The position numbers and the translations under genes were made by a program. 64,000 nucleotides of DNA from Zopfochytrium polystomum. Taxonomy: Eukaryota; Chytridiomycota; Chytridiomycetes; Chytridiales; Chytridiaceae. The stretch is from positions 124,001 to 188,000 of the forward strand of contig JAIVFJ010000104.1 in NCBI GenBank assembly GCA_025765615.1, in the 5' to 3' direction. The first letter of the stretch is position 1. Every line of letters begins with the position of its first letter. The notes below the pieces were generated by a model. That model had not been told where the DNA came from. It saw only the letters and a list, made by a program, of their open reading frames with translations, and searched no databases. Below, one piece after another: positions 10,031-21,508 of this stretch.

Positions 10031-12834
10031 ATGTTCAACAAAACTTCTCTCTTTGTGCGGTCCCTGAACGTGATCGGCGACGGAGACAACCTCATCAACT
10101 CGACGTTTGAAGACGGAACGGCCCTCGAGGCCCACTGGAATGTGCCGATCTTGATCGTGTCTTACTGCATATCGTTTACCGGCGCGTCGAGCGCCATCAC
10201 ACTGAACGAGGTGAGGAGTTTTCCTGAAGAGAACCTGAAAGCGAGGGAGGTGGGGGGAAACCGCGCTGCGTATGGGAGAAGAGTGCAAATGTGCGGGTAA
10301 GCGGGGACAGAAACAGAGAGTTAGGCCTGGCTGGCGTTGCTCAGTGTGAGCTAGAAATATTCATCACGCTGCCTTCCCCACTGTCGCCGATTAAAAAAAA
10401 AAAATAATCCATTTCACCCCTTCATCACTCAAACGCAAAACGCTACGCCGTCGCGCCGTCGAAAAGGCCCGCCTGCACATCCGCGACCGCCTCTCCAAAC
10501 GCAAAAACATCGAGCTGCTCCTCGCGTCGGCGTTCTCCCTGGCTCTCCGCGCCATCTTCTTCATGCACTTTGTCGGCATGACAGTCCAGACGCTCTCGCT
10601 CCCGGACGGCACGGACGTGCCCATCTTCTTCGACACGGGCATCTCGATCCTCTCGCTCGTCGTCTGCTACGCCGTCATCGCTGGCGGATTCATCTACGCC
10701 TCGGGCGACCCGTACTGGAACCGCGTGCTCGAGATCCGCATAAAAAAGATCCGGGCCATGCGCGCGGCGCGGCGGAAGCGCAAGGCCGCGGCCGCGGCTG
10801 CTGCTGCGGCCGCCATCGCCGCCACCGCCGCGCTGTCGCCAAAGACGCAGCGGAGCAAAGGGTTCGGGATGGGGGCCAAAGGCGGCGGCGGGGGCGGCCC
10901 CGGCGGCCTCGGCGGCGGCGGTCCCGGCGAGCGCAGCGGGAGCAACCTGGGCTTGCGGCTGGCGTTGTCGACGACGGTGTCGCAAGAGATGATCTCCGTG
11001 CGCAAAGGCGGGCGGGCCTCGAGTTCGGTGCGGCAGGGAGGCGGGGGCGGCGGCGGCGCGGCGGGGCATCCCTCGGGTCGGCGCAGCGTGGCGGGCGTGC
11101 CGTCGCTGTCGCCCGGAGCCGGGAACAGCGGCGGCGCGGTCGCGACGTCGGGGGCGCTGACGCCGGCGGGATCCGTGTCGATGACGCCGCTGCTGTCGGC
11201 GGGGTCGCGCTCGCCGTCGCAGTTGTGGATGGCCAACAGCGCCGCCGCCGCAACGCCCGCGGCGGCGGCGGCGGCGGCGACGACGACGGGGGCCTTTGGC
11301 GGCGGCGGTGCGGGCGTAGGGCTCGCGGGGATCCCGAAGCGCGGATCGTACCGCGCCCCAGGCGCCTTGCCGTCGCGGCGGGTGTCGCTGGTGCACGATT
11401 TTCCTTTGCAAGGGGAGCCGCAGGGGCAAACGCAAGGAGCGAAGACGACGGCGGCGACTTCGACGATTGAATCCGCTGCGGCTCCTGCCGCCGCGTTGTC
11501 GGCGGCCGGCACACCTACCCCGGACGTGGGTAGTGCCAGCAGCGGTGAAGGCGGCAGCAGCTGCGGATCGGACGATACGCCGGTGCGTGGCCAGTCCGTG
11601 GTGCTCGCGGTGCGGCCCGGCGACGGCGAGGGCGGGGAAGCCTCCTGCCTGCCGGGATCGCCGCCCCCGCGCCGACCTTCCCAGCCGACCATGTTGACTG
11701 TCTTCGCAAGGCGGCTAAGCGTTGGCGCCGGCGTTAGAGGCGCGGACGGGCTACTGGCAGAGGTGTCTACAGAAGGAATCGCCAGCAAGAGCAGCGGCGG
11801 CATCGGTTCCGGCAGCAACCCTGCCAGCGGGGGCAGCAGCGCCGTGGCGCTCCCCACTACCTACGGCAACTCGCTAGCTGTGACGACGACGGCGCTTCCG
11901 TCGCCTCAATCTGCGGCGCAGTCGCCGTCGCCGACGCGGCGGCATCTGCCAGAGTCTGCGACGGTGGCGGAGCCGCTGCTCGGCGCCGCGTCGCCGGCGA
12001 CCGCCGCCGGGGAACACCGATCGCGGTCGAGGGTGTCGGTGATCAGCGTGTCGACGACGGACCAGAAGTTGACTCTCAAGCAGCACACGATGCGTTGGAT
12101 TAACAAGTTGCTGCGACTGCTGGCGTCGCCGCACCGTATCTTTATCACAGGGGCTGTCATTGCGCTCGGCGTCATAGCCATGCACCACTTGGGCCTCCAC
12201 TCGATTCGGTGGGTGGCGGCTTCCCTATCCATACCTTTGCAACTAAACAACAGCGCACTATCTCTCCTCTCCCTCGCTCCGTTGCAAAACAACTTTCCTC
12301 CACGATCACGCTCCATCCTAACCTCGCACGCGCAGCATGCAAGGGACCCTTCACTTCAACATCTGGATCATGACGCTGTCCTTCATAATCGCGTTTGTAG
12401 CGGCCACGGCAGGCATGTTCATCCTCTTCCGCATCCTTCCGTACTACCCAATGTCTGTGCTCAAGGTCATCGCGTCCGCCATCATCGCGCTGGCCGTGAA
12501 CGGCATGCACTACACCGGGATGGCGTCCGTGACGTACGAGTACCGCAAGGAGTTTCCTCCGTCGTCTACGTACCTCATCCGAGGCGAAGCGCTTGGCGAG
12601 GTGATCCTGTACTGCGAGGTGATCCTGCACGTCATCATCGAGGCGTACATCCAGGTGCGTCTCGACAAGGCCAGCGACATGCTGCGGCTACAGGAGGCCG
12701 CAGCGCTGGACGAGATGGGCAAGGGAGGTCTGATGACGACCGGCCTGGGCGGTATCGCGAGCGGCGACATTACTACGAGCTTGGCGGAGGGGCTTGCCTC
12801 GGACGAAGACGAGACTAGCTCCGTCGATGTTTGA
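10031..12834 (+). CDS. MHYT-domain integral membrane protein with a large insert
   Basis: Three exons (10031-10210, 10467-12208, 12336-12834) join in frame to 806 codons plus stop. MHYT domains are membrane sensor domains, proposed to bind copper and sense diatomic gases. Hydrophobic segments lie around residues 38-58, 80-100, 110-135, 615-640, 647-672, 685-703 and 711-730. Motif-like sequences are FFMHFVGM (about 91-98), MHHLGL (about 632) and the canonical MHYTGM (about 698). The first three helices and the last four are separated by about 450 residues of Gly, Ala, Ser and Pro-rich sequence with basic patches. No kinase, cyclase or GGDEF domain is attached. Intron 1 uses donor GTGAGG and an unusual acceptor GAAAAG; intron 2 uses GTGGGT and CGCAG. 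ATG at 10031 gives the longest frame with a conventional start. The exact ligand is unknown. Confidence 0.8.
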
Positions 12835-13932
12835 GGAGGGACGACCAGCGCGGTGGACGGAGCGGTGGACGGAAGAGGGAAGAGAAAAGGAAAAAGGGAC
12901 TTGCCAGTTAGCTCGACAGTGTGTGTACGTACAGAGAGTGGACGTTCGTATTATTATTATTATTATTTTTTTTTGTTTTTGTTTTTTGTTTTTGTTTTTT
13001 CTATGTTTTGCTTCCTCTGTTCGATAAAAACGCTTTGATTTTCATATTCCTCGTTGTCCGCAAAATAGACTCCTTATCGTGCGCGGTTATCTTCATCAGG
13101 CTTTTCATTTGATCTCAAGTCTCGTTTCTGCTTCCCCTGCTTCTTCGCCAGACTCGCTCCATTAGAATTGGGGAGAAAAAAAAAAATCCGGGCAGCCCAT
13201 TTTATTAATCCTGATGTCAGTGCTGCCTTCCGCCCCCGCCCGACACGGAGCTCGGCGTCCGACGCCAAAGGGGGACCGCGCCGCGAAAATGCGCACAATC
13301 TTTCCCCCCCGGATCAAGCGGAATAGCCAACAAACAGTCGCCGCGGCGTACGAAATTGCTTGCACAGCAGAGAGGCGGCAAGTGGCGCGCATATGTTACT
13401 GTCCCGGCTGAGTCATTTCTCTTTCTGGGGATCCTTTCGGTCGGTGGTTGTCCCCCCCCCCCCCCCCCCTTTTTCTCCGACGCTGCACGTTTCGGTCCAG
13501 ACTCCAGGGCCAGAACAGCCCCAAAAAGCGGTCTCAGTTTTGGCCCTGTACAAACCAGTTTGTATGGGCCTCGATCTGTTCTGAATCCTTACCGTTTGGT
13601 TCCGGTGAGTTGCTATTGACATTGCTTCTCGAATGATGCACTGCCACCCATTTGCGACCCGGAACACCAAGATATGGGTGCGGTTGACTGGAAGTAGCGC
13701 GGAAAGATCCTGCTCAGGTGTTTTTGCCCCTGAATTCAATTGATGACCTCAAAAAACGGAAAAATTCCGGAGGATCAGAAAACAAAAAGATCTGGGGTGG
13801 AGTAAATTGTTGAGACTGTTTCCTGGCCATTTCTTTTTGATTTACTCCGTGGGATTATGATTTTTTGCTCCATATCAATACTCCATCCGAAAACTTCTAC
13901 AGTGGGGTTGACAAAAATTTTTGCTTGGCCCC
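12835..13932. other. 3' flank of the MHYT gene and intergenic sequence
   Basis: ATT repeats and a T-rich tract (about 12950-13005) directly follow the stop codon, with aataaa-like gataaaaacg at about 13022. A run of 18 C lies at 13452-13469. The open frames here are short and unsupported. Confidence 0.5.
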
Positions 13933-14090
13933 TGTTGAAATTCGACATCCTCAGGCGTGATTGCAATCTCGGGAGCGAGAGCAGGAGGGAGGGCGTGACA
14001 AGTCAAGTTTTTTTTTCTTAATTGATTCTTCCATTTTCTCTTGCGAGGGCATATTCCAACTCCCCCTTGCACGAGCCTTTGAAAGCAAAA

Positions 14091-15156
14091 CTACTTCAAA
14101 AAAAGGAACTGAGTGAGAGAATTTAAAACGCCACTGCCCAGGTGAAAAACCCAAACCAATTGACTGATCTGGGAAAACCGTATCAATCCCCCCCCCCTCA
14201 CAGCGTGAACCCCAGTAAGAGGAGGGAACTTGTCTTCAAAGAAGGCAATATCATGGTAGCGCTGGTAGATGATGCGCTGCTCTTGGAGCTCCCACAACAC
14301 TGAAACTGATTGTGAAACAGAGCCGAGGTGGACAGCTGGACAGCCCTTGGGGTCGAGTTTCTTGCGAAGAGTTGGGCTGACCTGGTAGAAGCACTTGGAA
14401 CCAAAAGTGCGAAAGTGGCTAACTTGTGGAGGTACGTGGTGCCGGCCCTCATGCGGTGAGAAGATGCCTTGCTGTACATTTGGGAGGCAGTTCTTGATCT
14501 GCAGGCTTGCTGATACGCATAGCTCCAAAAGGTGAGGGGAACATTGGGAGCACCAAGGAGAAGAGAGCGTGAACAACAGTGACTGGCGATGCGAAGTTGT
14601 TCTGCCTTGGTAGTGACTGGTGATGGAAAGGTCTCCTGATGAACCATTGCAATGGTAGCTGCAGCTGTGTGACTGAGTTGATGAAGCTTTGAATTCTTGG
14701 TGACAAAGAAGTGAAGTCCTGAGCGTTTGACACAGCAGCCAATGGGGGACTCGTCACTAGTTTTCAAGATAACACCAGGGCAGCCTTTAAACTTACAAAA
14801 GAAAAACTTCCCATCTTCTTGAAGGTCGTTCGTGGCAAGGAGACTGTAAAGAGCGCTTGGAGCGAGCAGGCTTCCTTAATTACAATCTCCACACCGTTTG
14901 GAAGAGGGATTCTTGCTGGTCCAACGCCTTTGATTTTGAGTGGGGTGGAGTCTTTGTCAATGGTTCCAACAGACAAGGTGCGTTCGGTGTAGGATGTGAA
15001 AAGGTGAGCATCTTTGAGAATGGTCTTGACACAGCCAGAGTTGACAACGATGGGTGATTCCTTGAACATAGTGGGTGACGATGATGAAAGGGCGAGGTGC
15101 TGGTTGGAAGTTAGAGGTCTGCTTTTGACGTGCCTGAGGTGGGTGCCTCGGGCCAA
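14091..15156 (-). pseudogene. Protease and integrase C-terminal remnant of element G1
   Basis: The protease region (15156-14764) reads ESPIVVNSGCVKTILKDAH. The catalytic Asp of the D-S/T-G motif is replaced by Asn (NSG), so it would be inactive. The integrase tail (14767-14091, two frames) has LLLGAPNVPLTFWSYAY and FGSKCFYQVSPTLRKKLDPKG, typical of the copia integrase C-terminus. The integrase catalytic core is missing, so the two parts are fused by an internal deletion. The related plus-strand copy at 36130-37265 retains DTG in the protease. Confidence 0.75.
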
Positions 15157-15169
15157 CTAAAAATCTGAC

Positions 15170-16476
15170 AAATACTCCCCAGGGTCACTACTGCCAGCCT
15201 TGCTATCATCAACAGATGGCACGTCACTGGTGTTGCCTGTGGCAATAAGTGCGACTGGCTCGTCCTGTTTCCTCATGGTGCAGTGTTTTGCAAAGTGGTT
15301 CTCCTTCCCACAATGGTGACACAGCACTGATTTCCCCAGTGGTGCAACTCCTTGTTGCTGATCCTGAGCTGTAGCGCCTGGGGTGTTAGCCTCGGGCGCT
15401 GCGCCATGTGCAGCTCAATTTTCTGCTCGTTTCTGAGTTCGGGAGGTGTGATGTCCACGTTGCTCAGAATGCCGTTCTGCATGCCGTTCTCTACCCTGTT
15501 GCCCAGTGCGGCCACCGACCATGGCGGCATCCACCACGGATTTCTCTGCCTAGGTGGTGTTGCTCAGCCTGGTGGGAGCGCCTTTGCTCTTGGCAGTCGT
15601 GGAAGTTGCTAAGTAGTGCAGCCTCATTGACTGGCTCTGCTAGTGGTGCGACAGTTAGTCCTCTAGGTTTGTTATGGGCTTCCATAGTCTTGAGGAAAGC
15701 AAAGAGGGCAGTCATGTCTGTGATGGTGTCGTTGTCCACTCGAGATAGGTAGTTCTCAGTCCGAATGTTCCAGTACTCTTCATCCTCTAAACATTCTGTC
15801 AGTTGATCCACCATTGACTCAAACTTTAGCATTTCGTTGATTTTGCCTAAGACACCCCGGGGGGCAAGGCTCCTGACTTCTGCTAGGTCTCTATAGTGCT
15901 TCTCAAATATGGGTTGAAAATCAGCAATCTTCCCCCCCCCCCCCCCTGTTCAATCTTGAGGGCAGCAATCTTGCGAATCATTGGACGCGCCTGTGCTTCG
16001 TCAATGCGTCCAATCTTCCTCTTGAGTTCTTCAAGTGCCTGAAAGACAAACTTAATGCCACTGATTTTGTGTTCAAGAGTCTTGCTGATGTGATTGTAGA
16101 TGTGCAGCATCCTGGCCCGATTCTGGTCATACGTTCCTGGAATGACGTTTGCATCATCGCTAAACGTCCAGTAGCCAACATATTCTGGGTTGTTTGGGAC
16201 GTACTCGTGGGTGATATGCATGACTTCCCATTCGTTATATCCAGCTCAGGGGTTTGCTGACCAGAACTTGAAATGCTCAGGGATGGCAGGAATCGCGGCG
16301 GTTGTGTCTGTAGCGGGGACTGCTGGGACAGCAGCAACCTTGTGCACAAGTCAGGCACGGACAGCAGCACTTGCTTGCTTACTGGCAAAATGCCCCTCCA
16401 CGTAGTCCATCCATCTTGTGAAGTCGACAGGGTTGACTAGCTGACGGTGCAGGAGCTTCACGCTTGACTCACTCAT
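15170..16476 (-). pseudogene. gag of element G1, disrupted
   Basis: The sense strand begins MSESSVKLLHRQLVNP at 16476 and continues in shifting frames. Recognisable pieces are at 16221-15883 (HIYNHISKTLEHKISGIKF) and 15832-15491 (YWNIRTENYLSRVDND). A CCHC zinc knuckle, CHHCGKENHFAKHC, is encoded at about 15283-15330. C-runs at about 15933-15946 mark one frame break. The arrangement is that of a Ty1/copia Gag, a nucleocapsid protein that packages element RNA, but no full-length product is possible without several frame corrections. Confidence 0.75.
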
Positions 16477-17233
16477 CGCATTGGGGGAGAACAAAGGTAA
16501 CGGGGGGAATGTGAGTAGTTAATTGTTGCAACAGAGATAACGAGTGAAGTGGGTTTGTAGGTGAGTGATGTCGGGTACAGGATGGGCGAAACAGTTGAGG
16601 AAGGTGAAAAAAGAATTTGTTGGGTGACTTGTCACAGAGAGTAATCCACTGGGCACTTGACTGGAGTTGGTGGGTTGATCACTCAGAGCTTGTTGGGGTA
16701 TGATCACTGGGTTGGGTAAGAGTTGGAGGTGATTGCGTGGATTTGGTGTCGATGGCGTTGAGATTGATCGCAATTGTGAATATTGGCAGTGGCTGTTTAG
16801 CTGACTGGTGAAGACAATTGCTTTCTCGACGCGGTGGACAGCTTCAGTTCTATTCCTGGATTGACTATTGCTGGCATGTGATGATGGATCACTCGATCGC
16901 TTTTCGGGTAGCCTCCTTTAACGGTGGAGAACTCTCCCTGGTAAGGTGTTGAAATTCGACGTCCTCGAGCGTGATTGCGATCTCAGGAGCAAGGCAGGAG
17001 GGAGGGCGTGACAAGTCAAGGTTTTTTTTCTTAATTGATTCTTCCATTTTCTCTTGCAAGGGCATATTCCAACAGCCCCCCCACCCAAAAAATTTTAAGT
17101 GCAGGCCAAGCAATCAAGTCAGGAAAGTTTTCTCAATATAGAACAAATTTTAAAAAAATTTTTGGTATTATGACGTTCTCAAGTGTCTCACATAAGGTGT
17201 TGGTCACAGTTTAGATTCTTCAGTTCTTACTTT

Positions 17234-17641
17234 TGTTAGGTGGAGCTGATTGGTTAGCAGCAAGAGGCACAAGACAGACCCGAACCTGTTGTAAACAGTC
17301 TACTCTGAGTGAGTGAGTGGAAGGAGTGAATGAAGTGGAGTTGTGTGTTTGTGGGTGGTCCTTCTCCCCAACTTGGAGAGAAAGAGAAAAACTCTGTTAT
17401 GAATTATTGATACGTGATGATGATATGCATGCTATAATAGCTGCTGGGCAAGCGTGCCCAGTACAGGGTAAAAACCTCTCCTATATTATCTGCTTGAGCA
17501 GAGGAGGAGGAAAACTGTTGACACCAGGTTTCTGTTCCACTTAATACTCAGAGTATTTGTCATCAGCGCAAGCCAGTGCCCAGGTCTGCATTGTCAGTGG
17601 CTCGCTCTCCCATGGGCATTGTGAGAATGATAACTTGCTCG
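17234..17641. mobile_element. LTR family A copy with internal inversion
   Basis: The first 56 bp (17234-17289) match the 5' end of the family A LTR in plus orientation (TGTTAGGTGGAGCTGATTGG...). From 17290 (TGTAAACAGTCTACTCTGAG) to about 17641 the sequence is the reverse complement of the rest of the same LTR, up to the gttatcgttctca block. Total length is close to a normal copy, so this looks like a single inversion within one LTR. Confidence 0.8.
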
Positions 17642-17828
17642 ATTCTCCTTGCCAGTCTGGTTGCAGTAACATTGAGATCTGGCCAAAAAGAGCCTTTGGT
17701 GCAGGCTTCGCCAGCGAGGACAATGCGATTAGAATCACACTCAATGGGTTCAGAGAAATGTTGGACCTGGGCAGCTCACACCAGCTCCAGGCCAGCTGAC
17801 TGTAGTCTGACCCAATGTTGAACCTGGG

Positions 17829-18052
17829 ACTGATTGATTTGAAATGCCCCTGATGATTTCAAATCATCTTTCCTCTGTGGGAAGATTGGTCACTGCACAC
17901 AGACCTTGATTGATTTGAAGTGCTCCTGAAGATTTCAAATCATTTTTCCTCTCTTTGGGGAGACCAGTTGCTTGCACACAGGGCTCCACACAGAGCTTGG
18001 TTGATTTGAAATGCTCTGAACATTTCAAATCACTGTCCCTCTGTGGGAAGGG
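17829..18052. repeat. Three tandem hairpin units (gatttgaaat...atttcaaatc)
   Basis: Three related units, each with gatttgaaRtgctcctga followed by gatttcaaatcatt and a spacer cctctgtgggaag. Each core is an inverted repeat (GATTTGAA/TTCAAATC) able to form a hairpin. A TATA-like gtataaattgg follows at about 18149. The block plus TATA looks like an LTR promoter with repeated binding sites. A reverse-orientation partner of the downstream part lies at 20010-20350. Confidence 0.7.
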
Positions 18053-18296
18053 GTTTACAACACCTTCCCAGAGCAAAGTCCTGTCTGAAGCAGTTTGCAA
18101 CTTGTTCAGATAGGCAAAACAGGAAAACTGGTCAACCTCCCTGCAGGAGTATAAATTGGGCAGAGCTTTCTTATTGAAAAAAAAAGGCACTCTCACTCCA
18201 ATTTGCCAGTCCCTGTCTAAAACAAGCTCTCTGTACCCACTTGCCCTTGGTCACTTGCTACACTTGCTCCGTTGTACAATTTCTCAATTCAAGCCT

Positions 18297-18572
18297 CGGT
18301 TCCTCAACCCTTCAACCTTCTTGCAACACTGCCTCCACTCACAACATCGCCTTCTACACTGCGACTTCTGGCTTGAGGCACTGTAGCTCACTGGTGTAGA
18401 GCGCTCCCTTGGACAGGAGAGGAGCTAAGTAGCCCAAATAAGAATAATTGTCTTTGTGATAATGAAAGAGCTACTTGGCTCCTTGGTTACAAGAGTGTTG
18501 AAGTTGCAGTGTAGAAGGCGACATTGTGAGTGAAGGCGGTGTTGCAAGAAGGTGGAAGGGTTGAGGCCACGA
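18297..18572. repeat. Long inverted repeat, ~70-bp arms, ~125-bp loop
   Basis: The left arm at about 18299-18368 (cctcaacccttcaaccttct...) is complementary to the right arm at about 18503-18572 (...agaaggtggaagggttgagg) with few mismatches. The loop holds a tRNA-like D-arm (gtagctcactggtgtagagc, 18377-18396) and a shorter inverted repeat around the gctacttggctcc sequence. Confidence 0.7.
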
Positions 18573-18611
18573 AGCAAAGTAAGTGGCTGAGAGGTAGAAA
18601 GAAAGAAAGGA

Positions 18612-19780
18612 TACTGTGAGACTATACTAGAGTGAGGGAAAGCAAATAATAGGCTAAAACAAACTTTATTGCGCTGTTGTCTAGGGGGCGTTTCAACCCT
18701 ACTACTTGCCTAGTCCATGAAGTATCCCTACTGATCTGTCTAACAGGGGTCTCAAACACAAAGAATGAACATTCAGGGGACAATCCTCTGAAGGATTGGT
18801 GCTGGAGCACCAATTACTTGCGTGGCTGCGGGCTGATGCGAGGGGAAACAGAAGGGCACTCCTGAGGGCGCAACACAACCGCAGAATAAAGAGAGAGAAG
18901 AGGGAAACGGGGTTTTATCTCAGGAACCTAATCTCAAATCCAACAGGAGCGGTTAATAGGGACAGGACGGACAGGGCGCGACCTAGCGCCCCTGGTCACA
19001 GACGGTGCTGCAGAAGCCCTTGTCATCGCCAGCAACAAGGGGGAGAGAGAGAAGGTAGTCAACTGTGTAGGGTCGGAAGGTTGCCAGCAGGTAACTCGCA
19101 CGCAGAAACACCTGCGATCGTACATGCACCCCGCCAGGCTGCGTCAGCACGATCACTCGACCAACAGGCTTTATTGCATCGCACTCGTGCTCACACATCT
19201 CACTCTCAAAGCAATAGGAACGAGGCAGGCACTCGCAGATCAAACTCTCAGGTGTCTGGGGCCACACCAGGCATGGCCACCAACACCCTCACCGGAACCG
19301 GAAGGTTGGGGACGACGACACCGTTGTCATCACAGTGGGCAAGTGCCGAGATCCTCACTCCAACACAGAGCCAGCAGTGTCACACAGTCAGTGGTGGGGC
19401 CAGCTGCATTCCCCACCTGCGGCCCCTTAAGAGGAGCCCCCGAAGGGACCATGCACTCACCTGGGTGTGTACCACCTCTCACTACCCTCATCGTTGCGAG
19501 CCAGATGGATTTGAAGGGACTCTGTATTGGTGCCAAAGGACAGAAATCAGATTGAAGAAAAAAGGAAAAAGAGAAATGGCCCAAAAACAGAGAGAGAGAA
19601 AATTGACAAGTCAACCCCCCTGACTTGGAGCATCCACCACAAATGCTCAAAGTCCCCCCAACCCTATGCATGTATGTACAAGTGCCGAAAATAAATAATA
19701 AATTAGGCGGGCTTGGGGTAAGGCCTGTCAGGCACCCCATCCCTTGGCAGTCGGGCAGTCTCCGTTAGTCACCGAAAAAG
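18612..19780 (-). mobile_element. Repeat family B, copy 1
   Basis: This segment shares most of its length with 31385-32560 (same orientation) and, in opposite orientation, with 33360-33675 and 35480-35990. On the minus strand it contains a TATA-like gagataaaa and, further on, an AATAAAG signal ahead of tttgcctattatttgc, so minus is the likely sense strand. No protein is recognisable. It could be an LTR or a non-autonomous element. Confidence 0.65.
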
Positions 19781-20009
19781 AAAATATGTTGAGAAAACCC
19801 TGGCGCAACAGAAACTGTTAAGACGAAAGTAGTAAAAGCAGGCCTAATAATAAAGACGGGTTAGCTGCAAATACACTTTGATAACGCCTTGGAAACTAAA
19901 GCACTGGGAGTGATAATAGGGGTCCTGATCCTTGCAGTTTTATGAGAGGTACGCTTGTTTTTTGCAAATAAAATCCCTAGACTTTATCACTGAGACCTTG
20001 GTGTAGTCT

Positions 20010-20350
20010 CACAATACTACTGAGGTTTGAATTGAGGACTTGTACAAGGGAGCGAGCGTAGCAAGCAACCAAGAGCAAGTGGGCAAAGAGAGCTTGTTTT
20101 AGACAGGGACTGGCAAATTGGAGGCTAGTGTTTTTTTTTTTCAATAAGAAAACTCTGCCCGATTTATACTCCTTTGGGGAGGTTGACCAGTTTTCCTGTT
20201 TTGCCTATCTGACCAAGTTGCAAACTGCTTCAGGCAGGACTTTGCTCTGGGTAGGTGTTGTAAACCCCTTCCCCCAGAGGGAGGATGATTTGAAATATTC
20301 CGAGCATGTCAAATCAACCAAGCTCTGTGCGGAGCCCATTCTCAACAAAA
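20010..20350 (-). repeat. Inverted copy of the 17990-18330 repeat
   Basis: Read on the minus strand it matches the TATA-containing stretch at about 17990-18330 (for example caggaaaactggtcaacctcc and aacaagctctctttgcccac). The two copies face each other across family B copy 1. They may be the outer arms of one composite element or two independent insertions. Confidence 0.7.
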
Positions 20351-20359
20351 TGGGTCTAT

Positions 20360-21465
20360 ATGACCTAGGAGTGGGAGCCCTGTCTTGTTTGTATGTGTCT
20401 ATAATCTTGTAAATGCTGCGTATCTCTTACCTTTTCTCCGTTGTCAGTTTTGCCTTGCCATTAATTTTTTCATTCTTCCTTCTTTCCATTTTTCTTCAAA
20501 CATTTTTATTCCTTCCTACTTTCTTTCTTTTTCTCCTTTTTCCTGATGCCACTCTCCGTATAAACAGCTGCCCTGGGAGAAGCAGCGTCATTAATCTCAA
20601 CCATCTTTACAAATGTAACCCCAACCTTCAAATAAATGCTAGGGTTAGCTCTAAGAATTAAGATTTGTAGTACTCTAAGTTTCTTCCCCCAGCCGCTCGA
20701 CTCTATAGCTAGATTTCGACCAAAAGTCTCATAGTGTGCATGCTTCAATTGCAAAGCAGCACATGCTTAATCAAACAAATGGCTGTGGGGAAGCTTAAGT
20801 TATTTCAGCGTCGCCCTGAGACATACTACCCTGAGCTGTGCCTGTTCTGTCTGTCCAAAAGATGAGAGATGAGGCGTGTTTAAAAGGGGGGGGGGGGGGA
20901 GGGCCTTGCTGAAAAAGTTTCGTCACTCGCACCTCCCCGTCCCCTCCCCTTCCCTCCCATTTCCTTCCCTTTACCCAAAGTAAACGGCCCCCTTCCTCCC
21001 ACAAGTGAAAACTTTAAATAATGGGGAACCTTACTTGTAATAGTAAGAGTAACTCACCATGTGGGGTGAAGGGATGAGTGATTCAAAAACAGAGCTTGTG
21101 GCAATGATTGTGAATTGGCCATGAAGATGCAATCTAAGATGCCACAATGATTATATATATACAGTCTACACAGAATATTCATGCGGGAAGGGGAATTAGT
21201 ATCACAGTCAGTTTTTAGACAAAAACAGTTTTGATACTGTGTGTGTGTGTGTGTGTGTGTGAGTGTGTGTGTGTGTGAGTGGGAGGGTGTGTGGGGAGTT
21301 TGTATGAATTGGATAGATATTAATATTACAGTAATAGAAGTATGGAGAGGCGGGAGGCGGGAATGAAGGGAAAGAACGAAGGAGGAGGAGGAGGACGAGG
21401 AAGGAGGAGAGTGCTGGGGTGTGAGACTGGGGGGCTGTGAGAGAACGAGGGAGAAAGAGCAAGAC

Positions 21466-21508
<43 letters not shown>

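Larger units (their letters stand above)
13933..17074 (-). mobile_element. Copia-derived LTR element G1, complete with target duplication, lacking reverse transcriptase
   Basis: Direct repeats at 13933-14060 and 16947-17074 (128 bp, TGTTG...CAACA with perfect 5-bp terminal inverted repeats in the second copy) flank the element. The 5-bp sequence gcccc lies at both outer edges (13928-13932 and 17075-17079), a target-site duplication. Sense is minus. A purine tract (gcaaggggga) abuts the 3' LTR at 14061-14070. Internal order is gag, zinc knuckle, protease remnant and the C-terminal part of integrase. Reverse transcriptase and RNase H are absent, so the 3.1-kb element must have been moved by proteins from a relative. 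Sequence following the 5' LTR (CCTTACCAGGGAGAG) recurs after another LTR at about 32869. Confidence 0.9.

Noticed and set aside
10563..12818. A 751-codon frame read straight through the second intron of the MHYT gene
   Set aside because: After the residues HLGLHSIR the frame becomes Arg/His-rich and unrelated. A GTGGGT donor and CGCAG acceptor join the conserved MHYTGM exon in phase, so the read-through tail is not real.
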